DNA of 64,000 bases from an uncultured Polaribacter sp. (GCA_943788865.1 CALSRX010000004.1:372001-436000), one strand, 5' to 3'; positions 1 to 8,595 are shown, counted from the stretch's first letter. Program-made: numbers and translations. Notes: a model not told the origin generated them from the letters alone.

Positions 1-71
1 GAAATGGTTAAGGTCTGGGAGTTTACAAGCATGCTTGTAAACAAGAATAAAAAAAAGATGTTTTTTTTCAT
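1..71 (-). CDS. Exported protein, N-terminal fragment (probable outer-membrane receptor)
   Basis: Only the first 23 codons are in the window; the gene runs off the left edge. Reading down from the ATG at 71-69 gives MKKNIFFLFLFTSMLVNSQT, a typical Bacteroidota signal peptide (two lysines, a hydrophobic core, then NSQ). It is the first gene after the TPP riboswitch at 213-362, with a leader of about 140 nt between them. In Bacteroidota a TPP element ahead of an exported protein usually means a TonB-dependent thiamine receptor; that identity is inferred from context only. The sequence shows only that it is secreted and under riboswitch control. Confidence 0.7.
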   Translation of the reverse strand, partial: MKKNIFFLFLFTSMLVNSQTLTI

Positions 72-140
72 TTTAAAAAAATTTAAAACGAATAAAAAGA
101 GGTAATTATTCTTGTGATTAATAGTGAATAATTAGTTGTT

Positions 141-210
141 GTCATTTACGAGGAGTTTACGACGTGGTAATCTCTTAGGATTGCTTCTGATTAAAAATCA
201 TCGCAATGAC
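141..210. repeat. REP-like imperfect inverted repeat (GTCATTxxCGAGGAG...CGCAATGAC type)
   Basis: The ends GTCATTTACGAGGAG (141-155) and TCGCAATGAC (201-210) are inverted relative to each other, with GACGTGGTAATCTC and GATTGCTTC as inner arms. This matches a palindromic intergenic repeat I recognise from Bacteroidota genomes. It lies in the leader between the TPP aptamer and the start codon of the truncated exported protein. It could therefore fold in the transcript and affect the expression platform; that is inference. Confidence 0.7.
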
Positions 211-212
211 GG

Positions 213-362
213 TTTTATAAATCCCTAAACAGCATTACCTGTTCTAGGTTCATTGGGTATGATCTCAGCCTTTATAAAATTTTTGAGTTTTTAAGTGTAA
301 GTGTTGAGTTACTAAAACTCAAAATTCACAACTCATAACTAAAAAAAGCACCCCTTTATGAG
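213..362 (-). promoter_or_regulatory. TPP (thiamine pyrophosphate) riboswitch, THI element
   Basis: On the minus strand the canonical THI-box blocks occur in order: AAAGGGGTGC (about 356-347), GGCTGAGATCATACCC (about 269-254), then GAACCT...AGGTAATGCTG and AGGGA (about 250-222). CATAAA at the 5' end can pair with TTTATA at the 3' end to form P1. The P3 arm is long and AT-rich. TPP binding normally represses expression of the gene that follows, here the exported protein truncated at the left edge. A promoter just upstream (370-403) would start the transcript right at the aptamer. Confidence 0.95.
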
Positions 363-369
363 AACGATG

Positions 370-403
370 CAAAGGTAGAGTAGATTTTTGAAATGTGAAA
401 CAA
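370..403 (-). promoter_or_regulatory. Bacteroidota promoter for the TPP-riboswitch transcript
   Basis: Minus-strand TACCTTTG (377-370) matches the TAnnTTTG -7 box. TTG at 403-401 is a candidate -33 element, though the 23-nt spacer is longer than usual. The predicted start, about 6 nt downstream near 363-364, coincides with the first base of the riboswitch P1 stem. This supports an independent transcription unit after arfB. Confidence 0.6.
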
Positions 404-413
404 CAAATGTGTT

Positions 414-818
414 TTATTCTAAACCTGGTTTTTTACGCAATGCTTTTTTTACAGAAATTTTCTTTTTGTTTTCTGCTTTTCTTCTAACAGAAGCTTTGCT
501 TGGTTTAGTCGGTTTTCGTTTTTTGGGAATAATTAAAGCTTGCTGAATCAATTCTAAAAAACGCTGAATTGCCAATTCTTTATTTTTATGTTGACTTCTA
601 CTTTCATCACAGGTAAGCAGTAGAATGTTTTCTTTTGTCAATCGAGTTGCTAAGTTTTTAAAAAGCAATCTTTTTTCATCATCAGAAAATTCTGCCGAAT
701 TTTCTACATCAAAAAACAATTCAATTTTAGACGAAACTTTATTTACATGTTGTCCGCCAGCACCAGAACTTCTAGTAGCTTTAAAATTGAGTTCTTTAAT
801 GAGTTTTTCTGTGTCCAA
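414..818 (-). CDS. arfB: Alternative ribosome-rescue factor / aminoacyl-tRNA hydrolase ArfB
   Basis: A 134-residue RF-1-like protein that hydrolyses peptidyl-tRNA on ribosomes stalled without a stop codon. The catalytic GGQ is at residues 21-23 (SSGAGGQHVNK). The last 35 or so residues are strongly basic (KKRKPTKPSKASVRRK...KKALRKKPG), the tail that enters the empty mRNA channel in this family. Length is normal for YaeJ/ArfB and too short for RF1/RF2. It begins 9 nt after the NadR-like kinase and is probably the last gene of the pnuC unit. Confidence 0.95.
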   Translation of the reverse strand: MDTEKLIKELNFKATRSSGAGGQHVNKVSSKIELFFDVENSAEFSDDEKRLLFKNLATRLTKENILLLTCDESRSQHKNKELAIQRFLELIQQALIIPKKRKPTKPSKASVRRKAENKKKISVKKALRKKPGLE

Positions 819-827
819 AACAAGTTT

Positions 828-1430
828 TTATTTTTCTAAACTTTTAGAAAAAGAAGCAAGGTTTTTTCTATTTGCTATCAATTGATCGATTGCGTTCACG
901 GCAATTTTTAATCGTGTTTCTTTATTGCCTTCTAACAAAATATATGGGCGGTTGTGTTTCTTTAAAGCATTCTCAAAAGCATCGAACATTTCTCTTCGTA
1001 ATTCTGGTCTGTCGCGTAAATCGTCTTCTTCCCAAGGCGTATCTATGAAGGTTAATAAATACAAATCGTAGGTGTTATTCTTTGCTGCTTTGTCTAAAAG
1101 AGGATCTACAAATCCGCCATAATATTCTTCAGAATATACTTTAGTTTCTAGTAAATCGGTATCACAAATCAACACTCTGTCAGCTTTTTTAACAAGTTGA
1201 TTTTCTAATTTCATTTGACCAATTGCAATCGGAAACAAATCATCAGCTTCACAGGTTTTACGTTCGTTGTTCCATTTTTTTTGCAAATATTCTCGAGCAT
1301 ACTCTGGTGCCCAAACCGTATGGTAATAGCGGGCTAGTTGTTTAGAAAGTGTTGTTTTTCCAGTAGATTCTGGGCCAAATAAAACAACTTTTATAATGTT
1401 TGCTGGTTGCTGTCTAAGCTTTTCTTCCAT
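828..1430 (-). CDS. NadR-like nicotinamide riboside kinase (P-loop ATPase)
   Basis: About 200 residues with a Walker A motif GPESTGKT at 19-26, resembling the C-terminal kinase domain of NadR without the DNA-binding and adenylyltransferase domains. Likely role: phosphorylating nicotinamide riboside taken up by the adjacent PnuC, so trapping it in the cytoplasm. I chose the ATG at 1430 (MEEKLRQQ); upstream in-frame codons run deep into pnuC and have no homology-like content. The start still overlaps pnuC by 40 nt, which suggests translational coupling. A role in thiamine salvage is an alternative, given the TPP riboswitch nearby. Confidence 0.85.
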   Translation of the reverse strand: MEEKLRQQPANIIKVVLFGPESTGKTTLSKQLARYYHTVWAPEYAREYLQKKWNNERKTCEADDLFPIAIGQMKLENQLVKKADRVLICDTDLLETKVYSEEYYGGFVDPLLDKAAKNNTYDLYLLTFIDTPWEEDDLRDRPELRREMFDAFENALKKHNRPYILLEGNKETRLKIAVNAIDQLIANRKNLASFSKSLEK

Positions 1431-2020
1431 GCGTAATATCCTTGAAATGCGATGATTAAAAATATGGTAAACTGAATTCCGGAGAACCCTAATCCTTTGA
1501 TAAAATATAGTGGAATAGAAATGATATTTCCTGCAATCCATAAAGACCAATGGGCTAATTTTTTATTTGCCATCAACCACATTGCTGCAAAGAAAATTCC
1601 GGTTGTAAACGTATCAAAATAATCAGTAATTCTATCAAATCTATTAAAATACAAATACACACAAACCACAAACAATGCTGTAAACATAAAAATTCCTAAA
1701 GCTTTTAATTTGTCTTTTTTAGTAGTTCTAGTAATTTCTATAGGATGATTTTCAACCAAGCGAGTCCACATATACCAACCATACAAACTCATAAGTGTAT
1801 AGTAAATATTGATGATTAAATCGCCATACAAGGTAAACTGATAACAGATATACACATAGATTGCAGTGCTAATAATTCCGGTTGGATAGACCAAAATATG
1901 TTCTTTTTTTGCAAACCATACAGAAGCGATTCCAAAAACCACAGCCAAAATTTCTAATACAATATTTAGTGTAGTTGCTGTTTTATATGGGTCTAAGAAA
2001 AAGTCAAAAATATCTGACAT
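1391..2020 (-). CDS. pnuC: PnuC-family vitamin transporter (nicotinamide riboside, possibly thiamine)
   Basis: A 209-residue multi-helix membrane protein with family landmarks LYGWYMWTR and WSLWIAGNIISIPLY (the WxxxN-type substrate-site helices). PnuC proteins let vitamin precursors diffuse in, driven by intracellular phosphorylation, which fits the overlapping kinase gene. In Bacteroidota a PnuC paralogue (PnuT) linked to TPP riboswitches imports thiamine. Here the riboswitch lies downstream, after arfB, so it does not control this gene. The NadR-like kinase favours nicotinamide riboside. Confidence 0.88.
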   Translation of the reverse strand: MSDIFDFFLDPYKTATTLNIVLEILAVVFGIASVWFAKKEHILVYPTGIISTAIYVYICYQFTLYGDLIINIYYTLMSLYGWYMWTRLVENHPIEITRTTKKDKLKALGIFMFTALFVVCVYLYFNRFDRITDYFDTFTTGIFFAAMWLMANKKLAHWSLWIAGNIISIPLYFIKGLGFSGIQFTIFLIIAFQGYYAWKKSLDSNQQTL

Positions 2021-2055
2021 TGTTGTTTTTTTGAAACGTAAAAATACTATATTTT

Positions 2056-2130
2056 GTCAGTTCGAGTGGTTTTTTTGATTGAAAAGAAAAAAATTGTACC
2101 TGCCAGGAAGTAGGTCGAGAAACACATAAT
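2056..2130. repeat. Degenerate flavobacterial intergenic repeat (GTCAGTTCGAGTG type)
   Basis: Starts with GTCAGTTCGAGTG and contains GATTGAAAAGAAAAAAATTGTA and GGTCGAGAAAC-like segments. A related element in the opposite orientation lies at 34104-34217 (ends TTCGAACTGAC). It fills the gap between pnuC and pcrB. I recognise it as a family of imperfect palindromes; the boundaries are approximate. Confidence 0.5.
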
Positions 2131-2148
2131 AGGAATGACATTTTTGAC

Positions 2149-2871
2149 TTATTTTCTCAAATCATTAAAGAAAGATTCATCATTTTCAAAAGCAGTTCCA
2201 ATAACCACAAGATCTGCTCCGGCTTGGTAGGCCGTTTTTAATTGTTGTTTTGTTTTAATTCCGCCTCCAACAATCAGAGGAATACTCAATTGATTTTTAA
2301 CCTCATTAATAATACTTGCGTCAACAGGCACTGTAGCTCCTGATCCAGCTTCTAAATACATGAGTTTTTTTCCAGAATATTGGCCTGCCAATGCCGTATG
2401 TACAATTAGATCAACATTGTTTTGAGATATCGGTTTTGTATGGCTAACTTTTTGAACTGCAGTTTCATTTCCGCCATCAATTAAAAGATACCCAGTTGGT
2501 ATAATTTCTAAATCAGTTTGTTTTAAAACAGGAGCAGCTTTTATGTGTTGTTCAATTAAGTATTCTGGATTTCTACCAGAGAGTAAAGTTAAAAAAAGAA
2601 TTCCGTCTGCTGTATTTGTAATTTGTTGCACATCACCAGGAAAAAGAATAACAGGCAGGTTTGTAGCTTTTTTAATAGCCGAAACTACTTTTTCTGTTTG
2701 GTTATTTTTATCAGTGCTACCTCCCACAAAAATATGTGTTGCAATGGATTGATGAATTTTTTCAAAAAAGGAAGGAATCTTTTTGATGTCTATTTTTTCA
2801 GGATCAATTAAAACTGCCAATAGTTTTTTGACTTCTTTTTTTGCTGATACAATGTCTTGATAAATATTCAC
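2149..2871 (-). CDS. pcrB: Geranylgeranylglyceryl-phosphate synthase, group II (PcrB-like)
   Basis: A 240-residue TIM-barrel prenyltransferase joining glycerol-1-phosphate to a polyprenyl diphosphate through an ether bond. Landmarks: LIDPEK near residue 22, FVGGSTD near 48, LEAGSGA near 174 and the phosphate-binding VGGGIK near 197. Bacteroidota carry a characterised group II of this archaeal-type enzyme. The chain length of the prenyl donor and the fate of the product cannot be read from sequence. It stands alone; the polyprenyl synthase in this window is 47 kb away. Confidence 0.9.
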   Translation of the reverse strand: MNIYQDIVSAKKEVKKLLAVLIDPEKIDIKKIPSFFEKIHQSIATHIFVGGSTDKNNQTEKVVSAIKKATNLPVILFPGDVQQITNTADGILFLTLLSGRNPEYLIEQHIKAAPVLKQTDLEIIPTGYLLIDGGNETAVQKVSHTKPISQNNVDLIVHTALAGQYSGKKLMYLEAGSGATVPVDASIINEVKNQLSIPLIVGGGIKTKQQLKTAYQAGADLVVIGTAFENDESFFNDLRK

Positions 2872-3013
2872 AATTACGAAAATACAAATTTTTGATACCT
2901 TGATCGAAAATGAAAGGTTTTAAATAGTAAAGATTTTTCGAAACATCACACCCAAAAGCGTGTCACTCAAACTGACATAATTTTGACACTTTGAATCTTT
3001 GCAATTTAGTTGA

Positions 3014-3640
3014 CTAATAAGCATACACACAAGTAAAACCTTCAAACTCTAAAAAATGCACATTGTAAGAAAGGGTTTCATTTTCAAATCTAATTTCTCC
3101 AGTTGTTTTTTCGTCTTCAAACTTAAAATCTTCTATGTACATGTTTTCTAAGAAACGCAATTTTTTCTTTCCATAAATTTTATACAATGATTCTTTTGCT
3201 CCCCAAACAACAGTAAGTTTGCTAATCAATGCAGAATGATTTGCAATGGTTTTGTATTCTTGAAAAGGCGTGAATTTATGAGCGATTTTTAAAATTTTAT
3301 CACGTTGCATTTCAATATCGATACCTACAGGAACCTTATCAGAAACAATAATTCCAGTAAAAGTAAAAGAATGTGTTATAGAAATGTGTTTTCCGTTTTT
3401 TAAATGCGGTTTTCCATATTCATCATAGATTAAATCTGCGTCAACTAAACCAACCTTTTTTAATAAATGGCGTATGCTTAAAAAACCTCTTTGATGCAAT
3501 TCAGATTTCATAGCATCAATTCGTTCTTGATTTTCCATTGTTAAATTTATGTCAAGGGATAATTCTTTAAAAGACTCTTCTATCTTCCAAATCAAGACTT
3601 TAGTTGAATTATTAACAGTTATTGTCTTAAAAAGAGGCAT
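3014..3640 (-). CDS. 4'-phosphopantetheinyl transferase superfamily protein (Sfp-like)
   Basis: 208 residues. The two signature motifs are GIDIE (106-110) and WGAKESLYK (146-154), which bind magnesium and CoA and carry the acidic catalytic residues. The enzyme transfers phosphopantetheine from CoA to a serine of acyl or peptidyl carrier proteins. It is too long for a short AcpS-type enzyme, so it belongs to the Sfp/EntD-like pseudodimers. It is divergent from ahcY across 63 nt. No carrier-protein or polyketide genes are nearby, so its partner is unknown. Confidence 0.88.
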   Translation of the reverse strand: MPLFKTITVNNSTKVLIWKIEESFKELSLDINLTMENQERIDAMKSELHQRGFLSIRHLLKKVGLVDADLIYDEYGKPHLKNGKHISITHSFTFTGIIVSDKVPVGIDIEMQRDKILKIAHKFTPFQEYKTIANHSALISKLTVVWGAKESLYKIYGKKKLRFLENMYIEDFKFEDEKTTGEIRFENETLSYNVHFLEFEGFTCVYAY

Positions 3641-3659
3641 AAATATTAAAAGTTTTATG

Positions 3660-3667
3660 TAAATTTG
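3660..3667 (+). promoter_or_regulatory. Candidate -7 box for ahcY
   Basis: TAAATTTG matches TAnnTTTG and lies 37 nt before the ahcY start, in the divergent gap shared with the phosphopantetheinyl transferase. No good TTG -33 box is seen at the usual distance. Confidence 0.4.
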
Positions 3668-3703
3668 CAGCTCAAAATTTTGATATAAAACAAATATAGT
3701 AAT

Positions 3704-5020
3704 ATGAGTACAAAAACAGCAACATACGTTCCGTTTAAAGTGAAAGATATCTCTTTAGCAGCTTGGGGAAGAAAAGAAATTGAATTAGCAGAAGCAGAAA
3801 TGCCAGGATTAATGTCTTTAAGAGAAGAGTATAAAAATGCGCAACCTTTAAAGGGAGCTAGAATTGCAGGATGTTTACACATGACAATTCAAACAGCTGT
3901 TTTAATTGAAACGCTACAAGCATTAGGAGCAGAAGTTACGTGGAGTTCTTGTAATATTTTCTCAACTCAAGATCAAGCAGCGGCGGCAATTGCTGATGCA
4001 GGAACAGCTGTATATGCGTGGAAAGACATGACAGAAGAAGAGTTTGATTGGTGTATAGAACAAACTTTATTCTTTGGAGAAGATAAAAAACCATTGAACA
4101 TGATTTTAGATGATGGTGGAGATTTAACCAATATGGTATTGGATAGATATCCTGAGTTAGCAGCTGGTATCAATGGATTATCAGAAGAAACTACAACAGG
4201 GGTTCATCGTTTGTACGAAAGAGTAAAAAACGGAACTTTACCAATGCCGGCAATCAATGTAAATGACTCTGTTACAAAATCTAAATTTGATAACAAATAT
4301 GGGTGTAAAGAATCTGCAGTAGATGCAATTCGTAGAGCTACAGATTTAATGTTGGCTGGTAAACGTGTAACAGTTTGTGGTTATGGTGATGTTGGTAAAG
4401 GAACTGCCGCTTCTTTTAAAGGAGCAGGTTCTATAGTAACAGTTACAGAAATTGACCCAATTTGTGCTTTACAAGCTGCAATGGATGGTTTTGAAGTAAA
4501 GAAATTAGAAACAGTTGTTGCAAATTCTGATATCATTATTACAACGACTGGGAATAAAGACATTATTCAAGGACGTCATTTTGAAGCAATGAAAGACAAA
4601 GTGATTGTTTGTAATATTGGACACTTTGATAATGAAATTGATATGGCTTGGTTGAATAAAGAACACGGAAACACAAAAGACACCATCAAACCTCAAGTGG
4701 ATAAATACAACGTAAACGGAAAAGATATCATTATTTTAGCTGAAGGACGTTTAGTAAACTTAGGTTGTGCAACAGGGCACCCAAGTTTTGTAATGTCTAA
4801 TTCATTTACAAACCAAACCTTGGCTCAAATAGAATTATGGACAAATGCTGATGCTTACGAAAATGAAGTGTATATGTTACCAAAACATTTAGATGAAAAA
4901 GTAGCAAAATTACACTTAGAAAAAATTGGTGTTGAATTAACTGAGTTAAGAGATGATCAAGCAAGTTATATTGGTGTAACGGTTGATGGACCATACAAAC
5001 CAGAACATTATAGATACTAG
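3704..5020 (+). CDS. ahcY: Adenosylhomocysteinase (S-adenosylhomocysteine hydrolase)
   Basis: A 438-residue cytosolic NAD-dependent enzyme splitting S-adenosylhomocysteine into adenosine and homocysteine, which relieves product inhibition of methyltransferases. Landmarks: [16 protein letters not shown] near the N-terminus, [13 protein letters not shown], the NAD-binding loop GYGDVGKG, and the C-terminal [10 protein letters not shown] ending in the family's conserved Lys and Tyr. It has its own terminator at 5112-5153. Several SAM-using enzymes in the window (rlmN, arsM) would generate its substrate. Confidence 0.98.
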   Translation: MSTKTATYVPFKVKDISLAAWGRKEIELAEAEMPGLMSLREEYKNAQPLKGARIAGCLHMTIQTAVLIETLQALGAEVTWSSCNIFSTQDQAAAAIADAGTAVYAWKDMTEEEFDWCIEQTLFFGEDKKPLNMILDDGGDLTNMVLDRYPELAAGINGLSEETTTGVHRLYERVKNGTLPMPAINVNDSVTKSKFDNKYGCKESAVDAIRRATDLMLAGKRVTVCGYGDVGKGTAASFKGAGSIVTVTEIDPICALQAAMDGFEVKKLETVVANSDIIITTTGNKDIIQGRHFEAMKDKVIVCNIGHFDNEIDMAWLNKEHGNTKDTIKPQVDKYNVNGKDIIILAEGRLVNLGCATGHPSFVMSNSFTNQTLAQIELWTNADAYENEVYMLPKHLDEKVAKLHLEKIGVELTELRDDQASYIGVTVDGPYKPEHYRY

Positions 5021-5080
5021 AAAAAGGATTTAGTAATTAGTTGCTAGTTTTTAGTGGTAAAACTTTTTATAAATTATTCT

Positions 5081-5105
5081 GTCATTCCTGCGAAAGCAGG
5101 AATCT
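5081..5105. repeat. Short palindromic repeat (GTCATTCCTGCGAAxGCAGGAATC type)
   Basis: A single half-copy of the repeat also found at 34712-34781 and inside a coding region at 54945-55010. ATTCCTGC...GCAGGAAT can form a hairpin. It lies between ahcY and its terminator. Confidence 0.8.
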
Positions 5106-5111
5106 CATAAG

Positions 5112-5153
5112 AAAAGAAAAACCCTTACATTTATTTGTGAGGGTTTTTCTTTT
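5112..5153 (+). terminator. Rho-independent terminator after ahcY
   Basis: An 18-bp stem pairs 5112-5129 with 5136-5153 (one G-U-type mismatch) around a 6-nt loop. The core is ACCCTTACA/TGTGAGGGT, flanked by A-rich and U-rich arms, so it could work in both directions. It separates ahcY from the next gene at 5181. Confidence 0.85.
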
Positions 5154-5180
5154 AAGTACCTTTCAAAAAATATACGCTGA

Positions 5181-5651
5181 ATGAAAGTAGTAGATACAAC
5201 TGTCTTAGAAAATAGATTAGAACTATTAGAAAGTTATATTTCAGATTTTGAACAAACAAATAATGCGGTTTCAAAAGCAAGTGTTGCGTGGCATTTAGAT
5301 CATAGTTTAAAAGTAATCAACGCGGTGGTAAAAAGTATGGAGAATTCAGATCCAACTTCATATCAAAATAATTTTAAATTTTTAGGGAAAGTACTCTTAA
5401 GACTTGGTTTTTTCCCAAGAGGAAAAGTCAAAGCTCCAAAATATGTGAAACCACCAGAGGTAATTTTAAAGTCAGCAATTATTGACCAGTTAGCAGAAGC
5501 TAGGCAAAATATAAAAAGAATACAAAACTTGGATAAAAGGGCCTATTTTAAGCACCCTGTTTTTGGTAATACAAATAAATTTAGAGTAGTCCGTTTCTTA
5601 GACACACATACAAATCATCATTTAAAAATTGTAAAAAGTATTTTAAAATAG
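5181..5651 (+). CDS. DinB-like protein, DUF1569 family
   Basis: 156 residues, mostly helical, resembling the DUF1569 branch of the DinB/YfiT four-helix metalloprotein fold. Histidines that could form the metal site are in WHLDHSL (around residues 42-45) and in THTNHHLKIV near the C-terminus. The biochemical role of this branch is not established; related DinB-fold proteins include thiol-dependent transferases. It sits 30 nt after the ahcY terminator and is probably transcribed on its own. Confidence 0.7.
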   Translation: MKVVDTTVLENRLELLESYISDFEQTNNAVSKASVAWHLDHSLKVINAVVKSMENSDPTSYQNNFKFLGKVLLRLGFFPRGKVKAPKYVKPPEVILKSAIIDQLAEARQNIKRIQNLDKRAYFKHPVFGNTNKFRVVRFLDTHTNHHLKIVKSILK

Positions 5652-5699
5652 TTTTTTTTCATTTTTTGTATATTTATAACATTAATAACTCAACGAATT

Positions 5700-7133
5700 A
5701 TGAAACGAATATTTCTTCTTCTATTTTTAATTGTATGTTCAATTTCACAAGCACAAACCAACACGGTGCTTTTTGAGCTTACAGATAATTTAAAAACATA
5801 CAATTCACAGAACTGTTTAACTAACAAAACAGATTATAGCAAAGTCTTTTTAGGATTTGTCAATGGAGACGAATCTGACATAAAAACATTTAAACTAGTC
5901 ATTTCTTTAAGTAACGAAATTAAATACACTTTTAATAGTTACAGTGAGTTAAGAAATACAGATCCGTTAAGTTGGTTAGAAGGGAATAAGGCATTTCAAC
6001 AATTTAAATCTATCAATTTTGCAATAGAAATTGTACTACCTAACAATAGAAGGGAAACTCAAAACTTTAATGTTTGTTTAAGAGAAATGACAACCAATAC
6101 AATTGTTACAAGATCATTAACAAACACAACCAATAAAAAAGATTATATAGAAATTCCTGTTTCATTTGCAACCGATAGAAATGACACAAAAGACTCAGAT
6201 TTAAACGAGCGTTTTGGTGGCGAAAGAGCAGAATTGCAATATGGAAGAACCATTGTTAGTATTCCGTATACCCATAAATTAGGAGAAATAGAAAGACCGT
6301 CATATTGGAAATTAGAATTTTCTGAAGACCCTAAAAAACATGTAATGATGCAATCATTACAAAAACAAAACAAAGACGATTTTTTCAATCAAATGAAAGA
6401 AAGAATTGCCAAAAACGGAAAAAGCACCTTTTTATTTGTACATGGCTATAATGTAACTTTTACAGATGCAGCAATGCGGACTGCGCAAATAACATTCGAT
6501 TTGCGTTTTAGTGGCGAACCTGTTTTTTACAGTTGGCCATCACAAGGATCTACAACTGGCTATACAGTCGATGAAGCCAATATTGAATGGGCAAGATTAA
6601 ATATGAAAAACTTTTTAAGAGATTATTTGACTAGAACAGAAGCAGATGATGCGTATTTAGTAGCGCACAGTATGGGGAATCGTGGATTGACAAAAGCATT
6701 GATTGAATTGATGAATGAAAACCCAGAATTGAAAGATAAAATTACCGAAGTTATTTTAGCGGCTCCAGATATTGATGCAGATGTTTTTAGAAGAGATATT
6801 GCACCACAAATGGTTCAAAAAATAGCTAAACCAATTACACTATATGTTTCTTCAGACGATTTAGCATTGATAGCTTCTAGAAAAGTACATGGAAGTAAGC
6901 GAGCTGGTGATGCAGGCAAAGGAGTAGTCATCGTAAAAGGAGTAGAAACGATTGATGCTTCTGGTGTTGACACAAGTTTTTTAAGTCACTCTTACTTTGC
7001 AACAACAAGTACCATTATTGCAGATATATTAGATTTGATGAAATCAGGAAAACGAGCTCCAGATAGAGAAACTTTAGAAAGAGTAAGTAGAGAAAATGTG
7101 ATTTACTGGAAAGTAAAACAGAATAAAAATTAA
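5700..7133 (+). CDS. Secreted alpha/beta hydrolase, DUF900 family
   Basis: 477 residues with a signal peptide (MKRIFLLLFLIVCSISQAQ). The N-terminal 140 residues have no recognised domain. The C-terminal part is a DUF900-type hydrolase: FVHGYN at 246-251 (oxyanion side) and the nucleophile elbow AHSMGN with Ser324; a downstream LSHSYF offers the histidine. The substrate is unknown. Its stop codon overlaps the start of the SLC13 carrier (TAATG), so the two are probably co-translated, perhaps linking extracytoplasmic hydrolysis to anion uptake. Confidence 0.8.
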   Translation: MKRIFLLLFLIVCSISQAQTNTVLFELTDNLKTYNSQNCLTNKTDYSKVFLGFVNGDESDIKTFKLVISLSNEIKYTFNSYSELRNTDPLSWLEGNKAFQQFKSINFAIEIVLPNNRRETQNFNVCLREMTTNTIVTRSLTNTTNKKDYIEIPVSFATDRNDTKDSDLNERFGGERAELQYGRTIVSIPYTHKLGEIERPSYWKLEFSEDPKKHVMMQSLQKQNKDDFFNQMKERIAKNGKSTFLFVHGYNVTFTDAAMRTAQITFDLRFSGEPVFYSWPSQGSTTGYTVDEANIEWARLNMKNFLRDYLTRTEADDAYLVAHSMGNRGLTKALIELMNENPELKDKITEVILAAPDIDADVFRRDIAPQMVQKIAKPITLYVSSDDLALIASRKVHGSKRAGDAGKGVVIVKGVETIDASGVDTSFLSHSYFATTSTIIADILDLMKSGKRAPDRETLERVSRENVIYWKVKQNKN

Positions 7134-8563
7134 TGAACCTTTCTAAGAAAATTGGACTTTTTTTAGGTCCTATATTATTTTTTGCGATACAAAATTTGCC
7201 CACTGTTTTAGTCTCTGAAAAAGCAGATGCAGTTATAGCCGTAGCTCTTTGGATGGTTATTTGGTGGATTACAGAAACAGTAAATATAGCAGTCACTGCT
7301 TTATTACCTTTACTACTATTTCCCTTAATTAATGTAATGCCCATTGCAGAAGTTGGAAACAATTATGGGAGTCCGATTATCTTTTTATTTTTTGGAGGAT
7401 TTGTATTAGCCTTGGCTTTAGAAAAAGTAAATCTTCACAAAAGAATCGCCTTAAACATTATTAGAATTACAGGGAGAACACCAAACAAAGTTGTGCTTGG
7501 TTTTATGATTGCAACAGCTTTTATGAGTATGTGGATTAGTAATACAGCAAGTACAGTGGTGATGTTGCCCATTGCCATTTCTGTGATTAGATTATTAATT
7601 GATGATGAAGACGGATTTACAAAAGGGGATAAAAATTTTGCATTAAGTGTGATGTTGGGAATTGCCTTTGCTGCAAATTCTGGAGGAATTGCAACAGTTA
7701 TTGGAACACCTCCAAATTCTGTTTTAATAGGCTTATTAGAAAATCAATATCAAATAGAAATCTCTTTTCTAAAATGGATGACTTTTGGATTGCCTTTTAC
7801 CATTGTAATGGTAGGTTTGTGTTATTTGGTGTTGGTAAAATGGATGTTTCCATGTAATCACATTCAGTTCTCATCATCAGCAAATTTAATTTCAGAAGAA
7901 ATTAAAAAACTAGGTCCCATTTCTAAAGAAGAAAAAAGAGTGCTTACAATTTTTGCAATCACTGTTTTTTTATGGGTAACAAGAACGATCATCAATAAAT
8001 TTTTTCCAGATTTAAAACTATCAGATACAGCAATTAGTTTATTGGGAGCAATCGCATTATTTACAATTCCAATGAGCTTTAAAAAAGGCACATTTATTTT
8101 GAATTGGAATGATACAGAAAAATTAGCATGGGGAATTTTATTACTTTTTGGAGGAGGTTTAGCCTTAGCAAAAGGAATGGATGCTAGTGGTTTGGTAGAT
8201 GTAATTACACAAGCTATTCAATCGGGTAATTTTAATACAACGATTACGGTTTCTTTATTGATTATTTTAATTCTGTTTATGACCGAATTGATGAGCAATG
8301 TCGCATTAATTTCGGTATTAGCACCAGTTGTTGCAGGAATCGCTATAGGATTGAACATTCCGATGTTAAACGCATTAATTCCGGTTACCATGGCCAGCAG
8401 CTGTGCATTTATGTTACCCATGGCTACGCCGCCAAACGCGATTGTTTTTGCAAGTGGTTATGTAAAAGTGAGTGAAATGGTAAAAGCAGGAATTCTCTTA
8501 AATATTTTTGCTGTGATTTTACTGATTTTGTATTACTTGTTTGTGATTCCGTATATGGTTTAA
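7133..8563 (+). CDS. SLC13/DASS-family sodium:anion symporter
   Basis: 476 residues with about 11-12 hydrophobic helices. Family motifs: two SNT-type hairpin signatures (WISNTASTVVMLPIA near residue 125 and MSNVALISVLAPV near 385) and TPPN repeats (GTPPNSVLIG near 190 and ATPPNAIVFASG near 425). Such carriers import di- and tricarboxylates or sulfate with sodium; the substrate cannot be decided here. Translationally coupled to the upstream DUF900 hydrolase and convergent with dgcN. Confidence 0.88.
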   Translation: MNLSKKIGLFLGPILFFAIQNLPTVLVSEKADAVIAVALWMVIWWITETVNIAVTALLPLLLFPLINVMPIAEVGNNYGSPIIFLFFGGFVLALALEKVNLHKRIALNIIRITGRTPNKVVLGFMIATAFMSMWISNTASTVVMLPIAISVIRLLIDDEDGFTKGDKNFALSVMLGIAFAANSGGIATVIGTPPNSVLIGLLENQYQIEISFLKWMTFGLPFTIVMVGLCYLVLVKWMFPCNHIQFSSSANLISEEIKKLGPISKEEKRVLTIFAITVFLWVTRTIINKFFPDLKLSDTAISLLGAIALFTIPMSFKKGTFILNWNDTEKLAWGILLLFGGGLALAKGMDASGLVDVITQAIQSGNFNTTITVSLLIILILFMTELMSNVALISVLAPVVAGIAIGLNIPMLNALIPVTMASSCAFMLPMATPPNAIVFASGYVKVSEMVKAGILLNIFAVILLILYYLFVIPYMV

Positions 8564-8595
8564 TTTTTATTTTCTTTTTAACCCAACCTGCATTT

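Noticed and set aside
21..42. Perfect 22-bp palindrome GTTTACAAGC...GCTTGTAAAC as an operator site
   Set aside because: It lies inside the signal-peptide codons of the truncated exported protein (FTSMLVN) and downstream of its start, so coincidence of codon use is the simpler reading.
1431..1550. A 40-codon longer start for the NadR-like kinase
   Set aside because: It lies wholly within pnuC in another frame and the added residues look random; the ATG at 1430 gives the normal domain length.
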